A program made the translations under genes and the position numbers. Shown in pieces: positions 6,539 to 14,674 of a DNA stretch of 42,967 bases; position 1 is the stretch's first letter, and each line of letters starts with the position of its first letter. This DNA comes from Candidatus Saccharimonadota bacterium (GTDB lineage: Bacteria; Patescibacteriota; Saccharimonadia; Saccharimonadales; Saccharimonadaceae): the NCBI GenBank assembly GCA_017545585.1, contig JAFWMK010000018.1, positions 1 to 42,967 of the forward strand. The letters are read 5' to 3'. Under the pieces are notes generated by a model. The model was not told the DNA's origin. It made no database searches and was given only the letters and a program-made list of their open reading frames with translations.

Positions 6539-8167
6539 GAGGTGGTTTAGCTCTTCTAGAGTTTTTTCGTATTCTGGATTAGATTCGTCTAAAGTTTCGA
6601 GTTTTACTTGAAGAGATTTGATTTTGGCTCTTACTAATTCTTTTTGATAGCGCGGCAGAAGTGAGGCGGCTTCTTTCTTGACATCGAGATCTTTGATAGA
6701 CTTGTAATTGGCGTTGAAGATTAGTTCTAGCTCAGAGAGCTTAGTCTGGTCGGTTGGTGTCTCTAGGGGAACGTCCTCGTCGGTGAGATTGCCGAAGATT
6801 TTGAGAGCGAGGAGGTTGTCTTCTAGTTTTTTGATGTGATCTGGAGTAGCGGCAGTCTTAGGTTTTTTGAGGAAGCGCTTGGAGCTTTTAGCCTCCAACT
6901 CTTGATCTAGACGACTGCCTTTTTCTCTTAAGACTTCTACGGAGACGCCGAGCTTTTTGGCGATTTTTTCTTCGTAGGTGGCATGTTCGATTTCGTCTTT
7001 GACGTAACTAAGAAGCTTGAGGGCGATGTCGGAATATTTTTTCTTGTCGGGGGCAAGACTAAGATTGAGGCTTTCTGCGTAACGGTTTAAGAGCCAATCT
7101 ACAGCGGGGACGCGTTCGTTAACCGCTTCTTTCCAGAGAGCAGGATCTTTCTGAATAAGCTCGTCTGGGTCTTTGGCGCCATGATAATTGGAGATAATCG
7201 TGAGATCGATACCGAGGCCGCCAGCCAATTCTACTGCGCGCTCGGTGGCCCTGACGCCAGCTTCGTCGCCGTCGTAAGCAAGACGAATATCGCTAGTCAG
7301 CCTGGACAGGATTTTGAGATGTTGAGTGGTCATGGCGGTACCTGAGGTCGCTACGGCTTCTTTGACGCCAGCTTGATGCGAAGAGATTACGTCCATATTT
7401 CCCTCTACAATCACCACAAAACCGTTTCTTCTGATGGCTTCTTTGGCATTGTACAACCCAAAGATGAAGCGAGATTTGTTGAAAAGAATCGTCTCGGGAG
7501 TGTTTAAATATTTGGGTTCACCTTTGTCTAGAATGCGAGCAGTGTAACCGATAACTTCGCCATTCGTATCGATGAACGGAATCATCATACGGTTTTTGAA
7601 GAGATCTTTTTTGAAACGGTTAAGCAAACCGGCAGAATCCAAATCCGATTCGGTAAAACCGCGTTTTTTGAGGACATCCATGAGCGCCGTACCACTAGCT
7701 GGTGAGTAGCCGATTTTGAATTCTCCCACGGTTTCGCGATTGAGATTTCTTTTATAAAAAACGTATTCACAGACTGGGCGATTTTTGATAAGACAGGCTT
7801 GGTAGTATTTGGTGGCGAGTTCGAGAGCTTTTTTGGTGCGGAGTTTTTTCTCGGCGAATTTTTTGTTATCGCCGCTAGTACTGTATTTTTTGAGTTCAAC
7901 GCCGGCTTCGTGAGCGAGCTTTTCGAGTGCTTCTTTGAAAGTGATGCCCTCTACTTCCATGATGAAGGTAAAAATATCACCGCCTTTGCCAGCAGAAAAA
8001 TCATGCCAAATGCCTTTTTCGGGAGAAACCATGAAACTAGGGGTTTTGTCTACACCCCATGGCGAGCGGCCTTTGAGTGTACGGCCGGCACGCTTTAGCT
8101 CCACATATCTACCCACGACATCTTCTATGGCGAGCCGAGATTTTATTTCCTCCTTTAGGTCGTACAT
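6524..8167 (-). CDS. dnaG: DNA primase DnaG with degenerate zinc-binding domain
   Basis: The 547-residue protein synthesises RNA primers for replication. The N-terminal CHC2 fold is recognisable (KTPSFMVSPEKGIWHDF, GGDIFTFIM). However, the four zinc ligands expected at about 35, 38, 56 and 59 are Ser, Gly, Asp and Ala. The primase core follows, then a TOPRIM domain with EGNMDVISSHQAG and the acidic LAYDGDEAG catalytic residues intact. The C-terminal third is helical and would hold the helicase-binding region. The start gives MYDLKEEIKSRL, the normal primase N-terminus. There is no Shine-Dalgarno; the promoter overlaps that of the divergent gene at 8189. Confidence 0.93.
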   Translation of the reverse strand: MYDLKEEIKSRLAIEDVVGRYVELKRAGRTLKGRSPWGVDKTPSFMVSPEKGIWHDFSAGKGGDIFTFIMEVEGITFKEALEKLAHEAGVELKKYSTSGDNKKFAEKKLRTKKALELATKYYQACLIKNRPVCEYVFYKRNLNRETVGEFKIGYSPASGTALMDVLKKRGFTESDLDSAGLLNRFKKDLFKNRMMIPFIDTNGEVIGYTARILDKGEPKYLNTPETILFNKSRFIFGLYNAKEAIRRNGFVVIVEGNMDVISSHQAGVKEAVATSGTAMTTQHLKILSRLTSDIRLAYDGDEAGVRATERAVELAGGLGIDLTIISNYHGAKDPDELIQKDPALWKEAVNERVPAVDWLLNRYAESLNLSLAPDKKKYSDIALKLLSYVKDEIEHATYEEKIAKKLGVSVEVLREKGSRLDQELEAKSSKRFLKKPKTAATPDHIKKLEDNLLALKIFGNLTDEDVPLETPTDQTKLSELELIFNANYKSIKDLDVKKEAASLLPRYQKELVRAKIKSLQVKLETLDESNPEYEKTLEELNHLLKNN

Positions 8168-8189
8168 ATGTTATAATAATATTATATCA
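8168..8189. promoter_or_regulatory. overlapping divergent promoters of dnaG and the 8189 gene
   Basis: Only 21 bp separate the two start codons. On the plus strand TGT-TATAAT spans 8169-8177, and on the minus strand TGA-TATAAT spans 8189-8181. Both are extended -10 elements and they interleave, so polymerase probably cannot occupy both at once. Neither gene has a Shine-Dalgarno, and the leaders would be only about 5-7 nt. Confidence 0.6.
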
Positions 8190-8812
8190 TGGACAGTCAG
8201 GACTATCTGGACCAAATTTCAAAAGCCGCTAGGCCTGTGAAGCCAAAAAAGGGTGGCATTCTTGGAATTTTGAGTTCAAAATATTTTAAGTGGGGGATGG
8301 TTGCGCTGGGGCTTCTTATCGTGATCATAATTTTTGGTTCGATGCTTGGTAATAAACAGACAATGGAAGAGAAATGCACTGGTCTCAAGTTTCACATAAA
8401 CAGAGACATCCAAGTGATTGATGAATATCAGCCAAAAGTAAAGTCATCGATACTGCGCTCTCTTTCAGCTTCGTTTAGAAGTATTCTTTCTAACACTTCT
8501 TCGCAGCTCAATAATTATATGATTAATACCTACAAGTATGATGAAGGCAAAGTAAAAGAAGCCGTAGTGCTAGAGTCGGATACGATTAGAGATGCACTTT
8601 TGAACGATTTGTTTGAGGCTAAGATTAACGGGTATTTGGATAGGATGTACGCGCACAAAATGACCATGGAAGTTTATAGTATTATGAGTGATGAAGCCGG
8701 AATTATTAATTCCACAGGCGAGGCGGAGCTCAAAAGCCTCCTTTCCTCTTCTTACGATAGTCTGAATAATCTTTATGCTCAATTTAATGATTTTTCAGAG
8801 ACTACAAATTAA
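8189..8812 (+). CDS. single-pass membrane protein of unknown function
   Basis: The 207-residue protein has a basic cytoplasmic N-terminus (about 1-33, rich in Lys, Pro and Gly) and one membrane helix (about 35-55, YFKWGMVALGLLIVIIIFG). A mostly helical domain of about 150 residues follows and should lie outside the membrane. It has a single Cys in that domain. I recognise no family. It is divergent from dnaG and 30 nt upstream of mscL, so it may be co-transcribed with mscL. Confidence 0.65.
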   Translation: MDSQDYLDQISKAARPVKPKKGGILGILSSKYFKWGMVALGLLIVIIIFGSMLGNKQTMEEKCTGLKFHINRDIQVIDEYQPKVKSSILRSLSASFRSILSNTSSQLNNYMINTYKYDEGKVKEAVVLESDTIRDALLNDLFEAKINGYLDRMYAHKMTMEVYSIMSDEAGIINSTGEAELKSLLSSSYDSLNNLYAQFNDFSETTN

Positions 8813-8844
8813 TTTTTAAAGGCGTCTGCCTAAAGGAGTGTGTG

Positions 8845-9258
8845 ATGGACAAAAAGGCCGTCAAAGAAAAAGTTGCTAAAGTGCACGAAAAAAATTCAGG
8901 TTTTCGAAAAGAGTTTATTGAATTTATCAACCGCGGTTCGGTGGTGGATCTCGCCGTAGGTGTAGCGGTAGGTGGAGCGTTTACTGCAATTGTTAATTCC
9001 CTCGTCAATGACATGATTATGCCAATTGTAGGTCTAATTGGTGGTGGTGTAAATTTCCGCGATCTTAAACTTGTGATTCCAAATTTCTTTGGTGGAGATA
9101 CTGAAGCGGTGATTGCCTATGGGAATTTTATTCAAACAACTGTGGAATTTTTGATTATTGCATGGGTGATTTTCTTGATCATCAAAGCAATGAACAGGAT
9201 TAATCGAAAGAAAGATGCAAAGGCTGAAAAAGACGCAAAGGCCGAAAAGAAAAAATAA
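8845..9258 (+). CDS. mscL: large-conductance mechanosensitive channel MscL
   Basis: The 137-residue channel releases solutes upon hypo-osmotic shock. TM1 carries the family signature (FINRGSVVDLAVGVAVGGAF) and VNDMIMPIVGLIGGGVNF. TM2 follows (QTTVEFLIIAWVIFLIIKAM), then a highly charged Lys/Ala/Glu tail. I chose the ATG at 8845, 6 nt after AAAGGAG, over the GTG one codon earlier. The spacing is then normal. Confidence 0.95.
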   Translation: MDKKAVKEKVAKVHEKNSGFRKEFIEFINRGSVVDLAVGVAVGGAFTAIVNSLVNDMIMPIVGLIGGGVNFRDLKLVIPNFFGGDTEAVIAYGNFIQTTVEFLIIAWVIFLIIKAMNRINRKKDAKAEKDAKAEKKK

Positions 9259-9273
9259 TCCTTTTGTGCTGTA

Positions 9274-9282
9274 TGGTATAAT
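9274..9282 (+). promoter_or_regulatory. extended -10 promoter of the amino-acid ABC operon (leaderless)
   Basis: TGG-TATAAT ends exactly 6 nt before the ATG at 9289, with no Shine-Dalgarno. It lies between the mscL stop and the binding-protein gene. Confidence 0.7.
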
Positions 9283-9288
9283 AAGGTT

Positions 9289-10170
9289 ATGGTAAAGAAG
9301 TCTTTAAAAAAATCTAAAAAATCGACAAAACGCAAACTTCCTGTAGGGCTAATATTGGAAATTTTATTAATACTAGCATCGGCGGCTGGAGTGGTAGCGC
9401 TTTTCGTTCTTAACAACAATAAGCCGGCTGATTACATTGTGGAAACCAACGCATTTTTCGCACCATTTGAATTTTACGAAGGGCGAGAAATCAAAGGCGT
9501 AGACGTAGAGATTATCAATCGTGTAGCGGAGAAACTTCATAAAAAAATCGAAATTAAAGACGTGGAGTTTGACGTAATTATAGACAATGTAGAAGCGGGC
9601 AAAATCGCCGATGCAGGGGCGGCTGGGCTCACCATCACGCCAGCGCGCGAGAAAAAAGTCAACTTCTCTATTCCCTATTATACATCTGTCCAGTATGTGA
9701 TTTTCTCGAAGTCGGCGACGCCGGAGATACGTGATGGTCACGTGGTATGGAATGCGCTAGCTGGGCACAAACTTGGTACACAGACTGGTAGTACGGGATA
9801 TTTGTTTGCTTCTGACGAAATTGACACCGGGGTACTCGCGGGCACAGGGACCGAGCTTAAAGGCTTTGATTCACACCAGCTAGCAGCAGACGCAATCTCT
9901 GCGCACATAATAGACTATGCGATTGCGGACGAGCTTCCGGCCAAGATGATCGTTTCTAAGAATTCCAATCTCGAGGCTTTGCCGTTATATTATATGGGTG
10001 CATCCGTGTCCGAAGATTATCCAGTGGAAGAATCTTATGCGATTGCAGTAAACAAAGAAAAAACCGAGCTGCTCGAAGCGTTTAATGAGGTTTTGGGCGA
10101 GATGTTAACACAAGACCCAGAAGGTAAATCCGAGATTAACCGTTTAGTTTTGAAATACATGGGGTTCTAG
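9289..10170 (+). CDS. membrane-anchored polar amino-acid-binding protein of ABC transporter
   Basis: The 293-residue family-3 solute-binding protein captures polar amino acids for the permease and ATPase encoded next. A very basic N-terminus (about 1-18) and one hydrophobic helix (about 19-41) act as an uncleaved anchor, since no lipobox Cys is seen. The binding fold includes NAFFAPFEFYEGREIKGVDVEIINRVAEKL and GLTITPAREKKVNFSIPYY, followed by the hinge QTGSTGYLFASD. The ligand cannot be assigned; glutamine, glutamate, arginine and cystine binders all look like this. The start is set by the TATAAT exactly 6 nt upstream. Confidence 0.9.
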   Translation: MVKKSLKKSKKSTKRKLPVGLILEILLILASAAGVVALFVLNNNKPADYIVETNAFFAPFEFYEGREIKGVDVEIINRVAEKLHKKIEIKDVEFDVIIDNVEAGKIADAGAAGLTITPAREKKVNFSIPYYTSVQYVIFSKSATPEIRDGHVVWNALAGHKLGTQTGSTGYLFASDEIDTGVLAGTGTELKGFDSHQLAADAISAHIIDYAIADELPAKMIVSKNSNLEALPLYYMGASVSEDYPVEESYAIAVNKEKTELLEAFNEVLGEMLTQDPEGKSEINRLVLKYMGF

Positions 10171-10182
10171 CGGAGGCAAAGG

Positions 10183-10878
10183 GTGGATAATTTCTTTTCT
10201 AAATTAGCGGAACTATTCACCACACCAGAGTATATTGATTCCCTACTTCATGGTTTTTTGCTGACACTTCAGATTGCATTTTTTGCGGTTTTGATTGGTT
10301 TTGTATTAGGACTAATCATTGCTTTGGTAGAGACTGGCAAATCCAAGTGGCTGGCGCCGCTTAGATTCGTTTTTAGGGTTTATGTGACGGTAATCAGAGG
10401 CACGCCGATGGCTTTGCAGCTTTTCATTATGTTTTTTGTGATTTTTGCGATACGTGATTTTCCGCAGGTAGTGACAGCGATACTAGCGTTTGCTTTTAAT
10501 TCGGCGGCGTATTGTTCTGAAATTATTCGAGGTGGAATTCTTTCGGTAGACACTGGGCAGACCGAAGCTGGACTGGCGCTTGGTCTTCCCTACCGGACGG
10601 TGTTTTTGAAAATCGTGATGCCACAAGCGATCAAAAATATCATTCCGGCACTTGGAAATGAAGTGATTACAGTGATCAAGGAGACCGCGATCGTTTCGAT
10701 GGTGGGAATGTATGATCTTAATATGGCGGCGAAGGACATTGGCTCAGGTCAAAATATGGCTAGCTATGTGGTGCCAATGTTTGTAGCGGCCCTATTTTAT
10801 CTAGCTGTGGTATATTTAATTACCGTTATAATAAAGATAGTTGAAAAAAGAATGAGGAGGAGCGATGCCAGAGCGTAG
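10183..10878 (+). CDS. polar amino-acid ABC transporter permease (GlnP/HisM type)
   Basis: The 231-residue permease has about five membrane helices. It carries the family motifs TVIRGTPMALQLF and the EAA loop (QTEAGLALGLPYRTVFLKIVMPQAIKNIIPALGNE), which docks on the ATPase. It starts at GTG 10183 with GGAGG upstream. The 3' end overlaps the ATPase gene by 14 nt, a sign of translational coupling. Confidence 0.93.
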   Translation: MDNFFSKLAELFTTPEYIDSLLHGFLLTLQIAFFAVLIGFVLGLIIALVETGKSKWLAPLRFVFRVYVTVIRGTPMALQLFIMFFVIFAIRDFPQVVTAILAFAFNSAAYCSEIIRGGILSVDTGQTEAGLALGLPYRTVFLKIVMPQAIKNIIPALGNEVITVIKETAIVSMVGMYDLNMAAKDIGSGQNMASYVVPMFVAALFYLAVVYLITVIIKIVEKRMRRSDARA

Positions 10879-11599
10879 ATTAGAAATATCGGTAAGGGGG
10901 CTCAAAAAATCTTTTGGAGACAATAAAGTTCTTAATGGAATTGATTTTGATTTGTATGATGGAGAAAAAGTGGTAGTATTAGGACCATCGGGGTCTGGTA
11001 AATCTACTTTCCTTAGATGCATTAATCGTCTGGAAGAGCCAACAGCGGGAGAAGTGTTTTTTGATGACACTTTAATTACTGATAAAAATATCCAAGCGAT
11101 GCGCGGCAAAATCGGGATGGTGTTTCAGCATTTTAATTTGATTAATAATCTGAGCGTGATGGAAAATTTGACTCTTGCACCAGTAAAACTGCATAAATTC
11201 TCCGCTGATGAGGCAGATGCAAAAGCAAGAAAACTTTTAAAGCATATCGGGCTTTTGAATAAAGTTGATTCGTTCCCTGCCTCTCTTTCTGGTGGGCAAA
11301 AACAACGGGTGGCGATTATTCGAGCGCTAATGATGGAGCCAAAAGTATTGCTTTTTGACGAGCCGACTTCGGCTTTGGATCCAGAATCGATCGGAGATGT
11401 GCTTTCCCTTATACACGAAGTAGTAAATAATGGCATGACGACTATAATAGTGACGCATGAGATGAATTTTGCTCGCGAGATCGCCTCGAGGGTAGTGTTT
11501 ATCGACAAGGGACGAATTATTGAAGAAGGCACGCCGTCTCAATTTTTCTCACATCCAAAAACTCCTCGGGTGAAGGAGTTTTTGGGGAAAGTTTTATGA
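10865..11599 (+). CDS. glnQ: polar amino-acid ABC transporter ATPase (GlnQ type)
   Basis: The 244-residue ATPase energises uptake by the preceding binding protein and permease. It has Walker A GPSGSGKST, Q-loop VFQHFNL, signature LSGGQKQRVAI, Walker B VLLFDEPTSALD and H-loop VTHEMNFA. AGGAGG precedes the ATG inside the permease gene. It is the last gene of the three-gene operon; ackA follows with its own promoter. The gene symbol denotes the family; the substrate is not proven. Confidence 0.93.
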   Translation: MPERRLEISVRGLKKSFGDNKVLNGIDFDLYDGEKVVVLGPSGSGKSTFLRCINRLEEPTAGEVFFDDTLITDKNIQAMRGKIGMVFQHFNLINNLSVMENLTLAPVKLHKFSADEADAKARKLLKHIGLLNKVDSFPASLSGGQKQRVAIIRALMMEPKVLLFDEPTSALDPESIGDVLSLIHEVVNNGMTTIIVTHEMNFAREIASRVVFIDKGRIIEEGTPSQFFSHPKTPRVKEFLGKVL

Positions 11600-11619
11600 T
11601 ATAATATATACTAAGTATA
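11597..11619 (+). promoter_or_regulatory. ackA promoter with palindrome at the start site
   Basis: TGA-TATAAT at 11597-11605 is an extended -10. TATACT-A-AGTATA (11607-11619), a perfect 13-bp palindrome, covers the expected initiation region and could be an operator or just AT-rich sequence. AAGGAG follows before the ATG. Confidence 0.55.
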
Positions 11620-11631
11620 AAAGGAGCAAAA

Positions 11632-12828
11632 ATGAAAGTATTATGCGTCAATGCAGGTTCGTCATCTTTAAAGTTTCAACTTTATGATATACCGGCGGAG
11701 ATTTCTATTATTAGTGGTTATGTAGAAAAAATCGGAGCAAAAGATAGTTTCTACACTATCAAACATGAAGGCAAGAAAAACGAAGTAAAAAAGCTGATTC
11801 CTGATCACACTGAAGCGGTCAAAATCATGCTCGAAGAACTTTTGAACTATGGCGTGGTGAAAGATCTGTCTGAGATTCGTGCCGTAGGACATCGTGCAGT
11901 GCATGGTGGCGAGAAATACACCAAATCCGTAGTGATTACTGATGAAGTTTTGAAAGATATGAAGGAGTTTGGTAAGTTTGCGCCGCTCCACCTTCCTGGT
12001 AATATTGCCGGGGTTAAGGCTATGCAAAAGGCCTTGCCAGATGCAGTACAGGTAGCAGTCTTTGACACAGCGTTTCATCATACGATTCCAAAAGTTCAAT
12101 ACATGTATCCTGTACCGATGGAATGGTACAAAAAATACGGCGTGAGAAAATACGGTTTTCACGGCACTTCTCACAAATATATCACCGAAACTATGCAGAA
12201 AAAACTTGGCAAAGAAAACATTAATTTGATTATTTGTCACGTGGGTTCAGGTGCTTCGATTACCGCAGTAAAAGACGGAAAAAGCTACGATACTACTATG
12301 GGTCTCACTCCGCTTGATGGGCTAATGATGGGCACACGCTCTGGTTCGATCGATCCATCTATCATCAAATACATGATTGACGAAGCTGGAATGAGCTATG
12401 ATGCAGTAGATGATGCACTGAACAAAGCCTCTGGGCTTAAAGGTGTTTGTGGTTTTAACGACAACCGCGACGTAGAAAAAGCGATTGCTGATGGAGACGA
12501 GAATGCTCGACTTGCGCTTGATATGTACGTTGATAGAATCGACCGTTACATTGCTGAGTATTATTTGGAGCTTGGCGGTGATGTAGATGCGATCGTATTT
12601 ACGGCTGGTGTGCTCGAAAACGGCGCCGAGACTCGCGAGTCAATCATCGATGGTCTTGCTCCACTTGGAATCAAAATCAATAAAGAAGTTAACGATGCAA
12701 TTGCTAGTTTCAAAGAGATCACTAGTGGCATCATTACAGCCGAAGATTCTACGGTACCAGTATACGTAGAGCCAACCAACGAAGAAGTGATGATTGTGCG
12801 CGACGCGTACAAACTCGCAAAACAGTAA
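11632..12828 (+). CDS. ackA: acetate kinase
   Basis: The 398-residue enzyme interconverts acetyl phosphate + ADP and acetate + ATP. It is the substrate-level ATP step of fermentation. Complete ASKHA motifs are visible: NAGSSSLKF at the N-terminus, HRAVHGGEKYT, DTAFHHTIP, GFHGTSHKYI, HVGSGASI and GTRSGSIDP, with TAGVLENG near the C-terminus. Length is normal. Phosphate acetyltransferase is not adjacent. Unlike its neighbours it has a real leader with AAGGAG before the ATG. Confidence 0.96.
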   Translation: MKVLCVNAGSSSLKFQLYDIPAEISIISGYVEKIGAKDSFYTIKHEGKKNEVKKLIPDHTEAVKIMLEELLNYGVVKDLSEIRAVGHRAVHGGEKYTKSVVITDEVLKDMKEFGKFAPLHLPGNIAGVKAMQKALPDAVQVAVFDTAFHHTIPKVQYMYPVPMEWYKKYGVRKYGFHGTSHKYITETMQKKLGKENINLIICHVGSGASITAVKDGKSYDTTMGLTPLDGLMMGTRSGSIDPSIIKYMIDEAGMSYDAVDDALNKASGLKGVCGFNDNRDVEKAIADGDENARLALDMYVDRIDRYIAEYYLELGGDVDAIVFTAGVLENGAETRESIIDGLAPLGIKINKEVNDAIASFKEITSGIITAEDSTVPVYVEPTNEEVMIVRDAYKLAKQ

Positions 12829-12840
12829 GTTTGTCTTACA

Positions 12841-12849
12841 TGTTATAAT
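12841..12849 (+). promoter_or_regulatory. extended -10 promoter of xer gene (leaderless)
   Basis: TGT-TATAAT ends exactly 6 nt before the ATG at 12856. There is no -35 and no Shine-Dalgarno. Confidence 0.65.
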
Positions 12850-12855
12850 ATAAAT

Positions 12856-13794
12856 ATGTATATATCGGACTTGATTGAAGATTTTTTGGAGCACCTAGAA
12901 ATTGAGAATGGCCGAAGCAAACGAACAGCTGAAAATTATCGTTTGTATTTGGAGCGGTTTCTCGAGATTGCTACGGAAATTTTAAACAAAGACGACGTAA
13001 AGGCTTCTGATATAGACAAGGAAGTTCTTAGAAAATATCGTTTGAAACTAAATCGTTATGGCTCGGAGAATGGAGGTGATGATCTTAAAACTATTACTCA
13101 GGCATATCATTTGATAGCTTTGAGGGGATTTTTTAAATATCTAGCGAGGCGGGATATCAAATCGCTTGATCCTTCCCTCATCGAGCTGCCACACGTGGTG
13201 CGAAAACAAGTGACATTTCTTCATTACGACGAAGTAGAAGACATGCTAGAACAAATTGATCTTTCTACGGAATCGGGGCTTCGGGATAGAGCAATTATCG
13301 AGCTTCTCTATTCTGGTGGGCTGCGGGTGTCTGAATTGGTAGGACTGAACCGGGATTCGATCAATTTGGTTAAGAGGGAGTTTGTAGTAAGAGGTAAAGG
13401 TTCGAAGGACCGGCCGATTTTTATTTCGGAGACTTGTGCTGACAGAGTGGCAGACTATCTGGACGCCAGGACAGATTCTTTGCCAGCGCTTTTTCTCAAT
13501 AATTCGCGGAATTTACAGGCGGTAGATACTTCGGGGGATTATCGACGGATGACGGCTAGGAGCGTAGAAAGAATCGTCGAAAAATACGCCCGGCTGGCCG
13601 GAATTACCAAAAAAGTGACGCCACATACTCTTAGACATTCGTTTGCTACTGATCTTTTGATGAACGGCGCGGACATTAGAGCGGTGCAGTCAATGCTCGG
13701 ACACGCAGATATTTCTACCACGCAGATTTACACCCACGTGACCGATGCACATCTTAAGGAAGTACACGAGAAGTTTCATTCGGAAACGAAATAG
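12856..13794 (+). CDS. xerC: tyrosine recombinase XerC/XerD
   Basis: The 312-residue recombinase likely resolves chromosome dimers at dif. The N-terminal SAM-like core-binding domain (about 1-100) starts ISDLIEDFLEHLEIENGRSKRTAENY. The catalytic domain has Arg in LLYSGGLRVSELVGL, HTLRHSFATDLL (HxxR), LGHADISTTQIYTHV with the second His and the nucleophilic Tyr, and VRGKGSKDR with the beta-hairpin Lys. Length and motifs fit Xer proteins rather than phage integrases, and no attachment repeats or phage genes flank it. XerC versus XerD cannot be decided here. Confidence 0.88.
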   Translation: MYISDLIEDFLEHLEIENGRSKRTAENYRLYLERFLEIATEILNKDDVKASDIDKEVLRKYRLKLNRYGSENGGDDLKTITQAYHLIALRGFFKYLARRDIKSLDPSLIELPHVVRKQVTFLHYDEVEDMLEQIDLSTESGLRDRAIIELLYSGGLRVSELVGLNRDSINLVKREFVVRGKGSKDRPIFISETCADRVADYLDARTDSLPALFLNNSRNLQAVDTSGDYRRMTARSVERIVEKYARLAGITKKVTPHTLRHSFATDLLMNGADIRAVQSMLGHADISTTQIYTHVTDAHLKEVHEKFHSETK

Positions 13795-13795
13795 T

Positions 13796-14659
13796 TCAAG
13801 AGCCGGAGCAGGTACTACCGTAGCAGATTACCGCTGGGTCATAAAGCCGTACTACAGTAGAAATAGTAGAAGCACGATCTGAACCAACTGGCATCCAACA
13901 AGAACGGATGTAAAAGTCGTAGTAGGCGGACTTAGGTGTTGCAGGGCCATCAGGACTGCTGCCATCTATAATCTGGCTTTTACCACTTCTAACTATGATA
14001 AAAATACCTTCGGCACGCCGAAGAATTTCAGATCTATTGCCTTCGGTTTGATTATACAGACTTTCATTTTCATTACCTGTAACCGGCGTGTCATTATAGA
14101 TAAGGCGTGGGAAAGTACTAGGTTCGAAGAACACTTTGGATGTTCCCGAGCTCAATATTATATTGTCTACAATATTACGCATACTATTTGTGCCAGACAA
14201 TATTATTTTGCCGTTTTCATCTATTCCTTTTTTAAGATTTGGGATTTGGCGCGTGTTAATAATGAATGGTTGTTTTCCGCCATTATCATTCATATACCCT
14301 AAGTTCGGGCCGGTTTGATATAAACCGGAGCATAGTTGCGGATTGTAATCAAAGGCATCAGTAAGCGGATTTGTATGGGTTGAATCGCTATATGCATGAT
14401 CAGTAATTTTGTTCCAAAGAACGGAATAGGCGTTTTCTTCTTGGTCTTTGGATTGACTACCAGAAACATAAGAATCGTGAATGAATCTGAGGGCTTCAGC
14501 TTGGGCGTCTAGTTCTTCCCTAGTCAAGGTGAGCTCCAGAGAGCTCTGTGCCCCGGAAGTGCTAGCAGAGACTACCGAGACTATTACAATAGCGACTAAC
14601 GAAAAAATTCCAATAGCGAGCGCTACTTCGATTAAGGTATCACCTCGTTTTCGTTTCAT
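13796..14659 (-). CDS. type IV pilin-like minor pilin/pseudopilin
   Basis: The 287-residue protein has a short basic leader (MKRKRG) followed by DTLIEVALAIGIFSLVAIVIVSVVSAS, the class III signal and hydrophobic helix of type IV pilins. Prepilin peptidase would cut after Gly6. The +1 residue is Asp instead of the usual Phe or Met, while Glu+5 is kept. The C-terminal globular domain has several Cys, including paired ones near the end (VICYGSTCSGS). It ends one base from the convergent xer stop and starts 8 nt after the peptidase gene, in the same direction. TATAAT lies 6 nt before the ATG. Confidence 0.78.
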   Translation of the reverse strand: MKRKRGDTLIEVALAIGIFSLVAIVIVSVVSASTSGAQSSLELTLTREELDAQAEALRFIHDSYVSGSQSKDQEENAYSVLWNKITDHAYSDSTHTNPLTDAFDYNPQLCSGLYQTGPNLGYMNDNGGKQPFIINTRQIPNLKKGIDENGKIILSGTNSMRNIVDNIILSSGTSKVFFEPSTFPRLIYNDTPVTGNENESLYNQTEGNRSEILRRAEGIFIIVRSGKSQIIDGSSPDGPATPKSAYYDFYIRSCWMPVGSDRASTISTVVRLYDPAVICYGSTCSGS

Positions 14660-14665
14660 ATCTTT

Positions 14666-14674
14666 ATTATATCA
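14666..14674 (-). promoter_or_regulatory. extended -10 promoter of the minor pilin (leaderless)
   Basis: Minus-strand TGA-TATAAT ends 6 nt before the ATG at 14659. It overlaps the 3' end of the prepilin peptidase gene. Confidence 0.65.

Noticed and set aside
12856-13794. Phage or integrative-element integrase
   Set aside because: Length and motifs fit XerC/D, and no attachment repeats or phage genes are nearby. The tRNA half copy is 10 kb away and does not pair with it.
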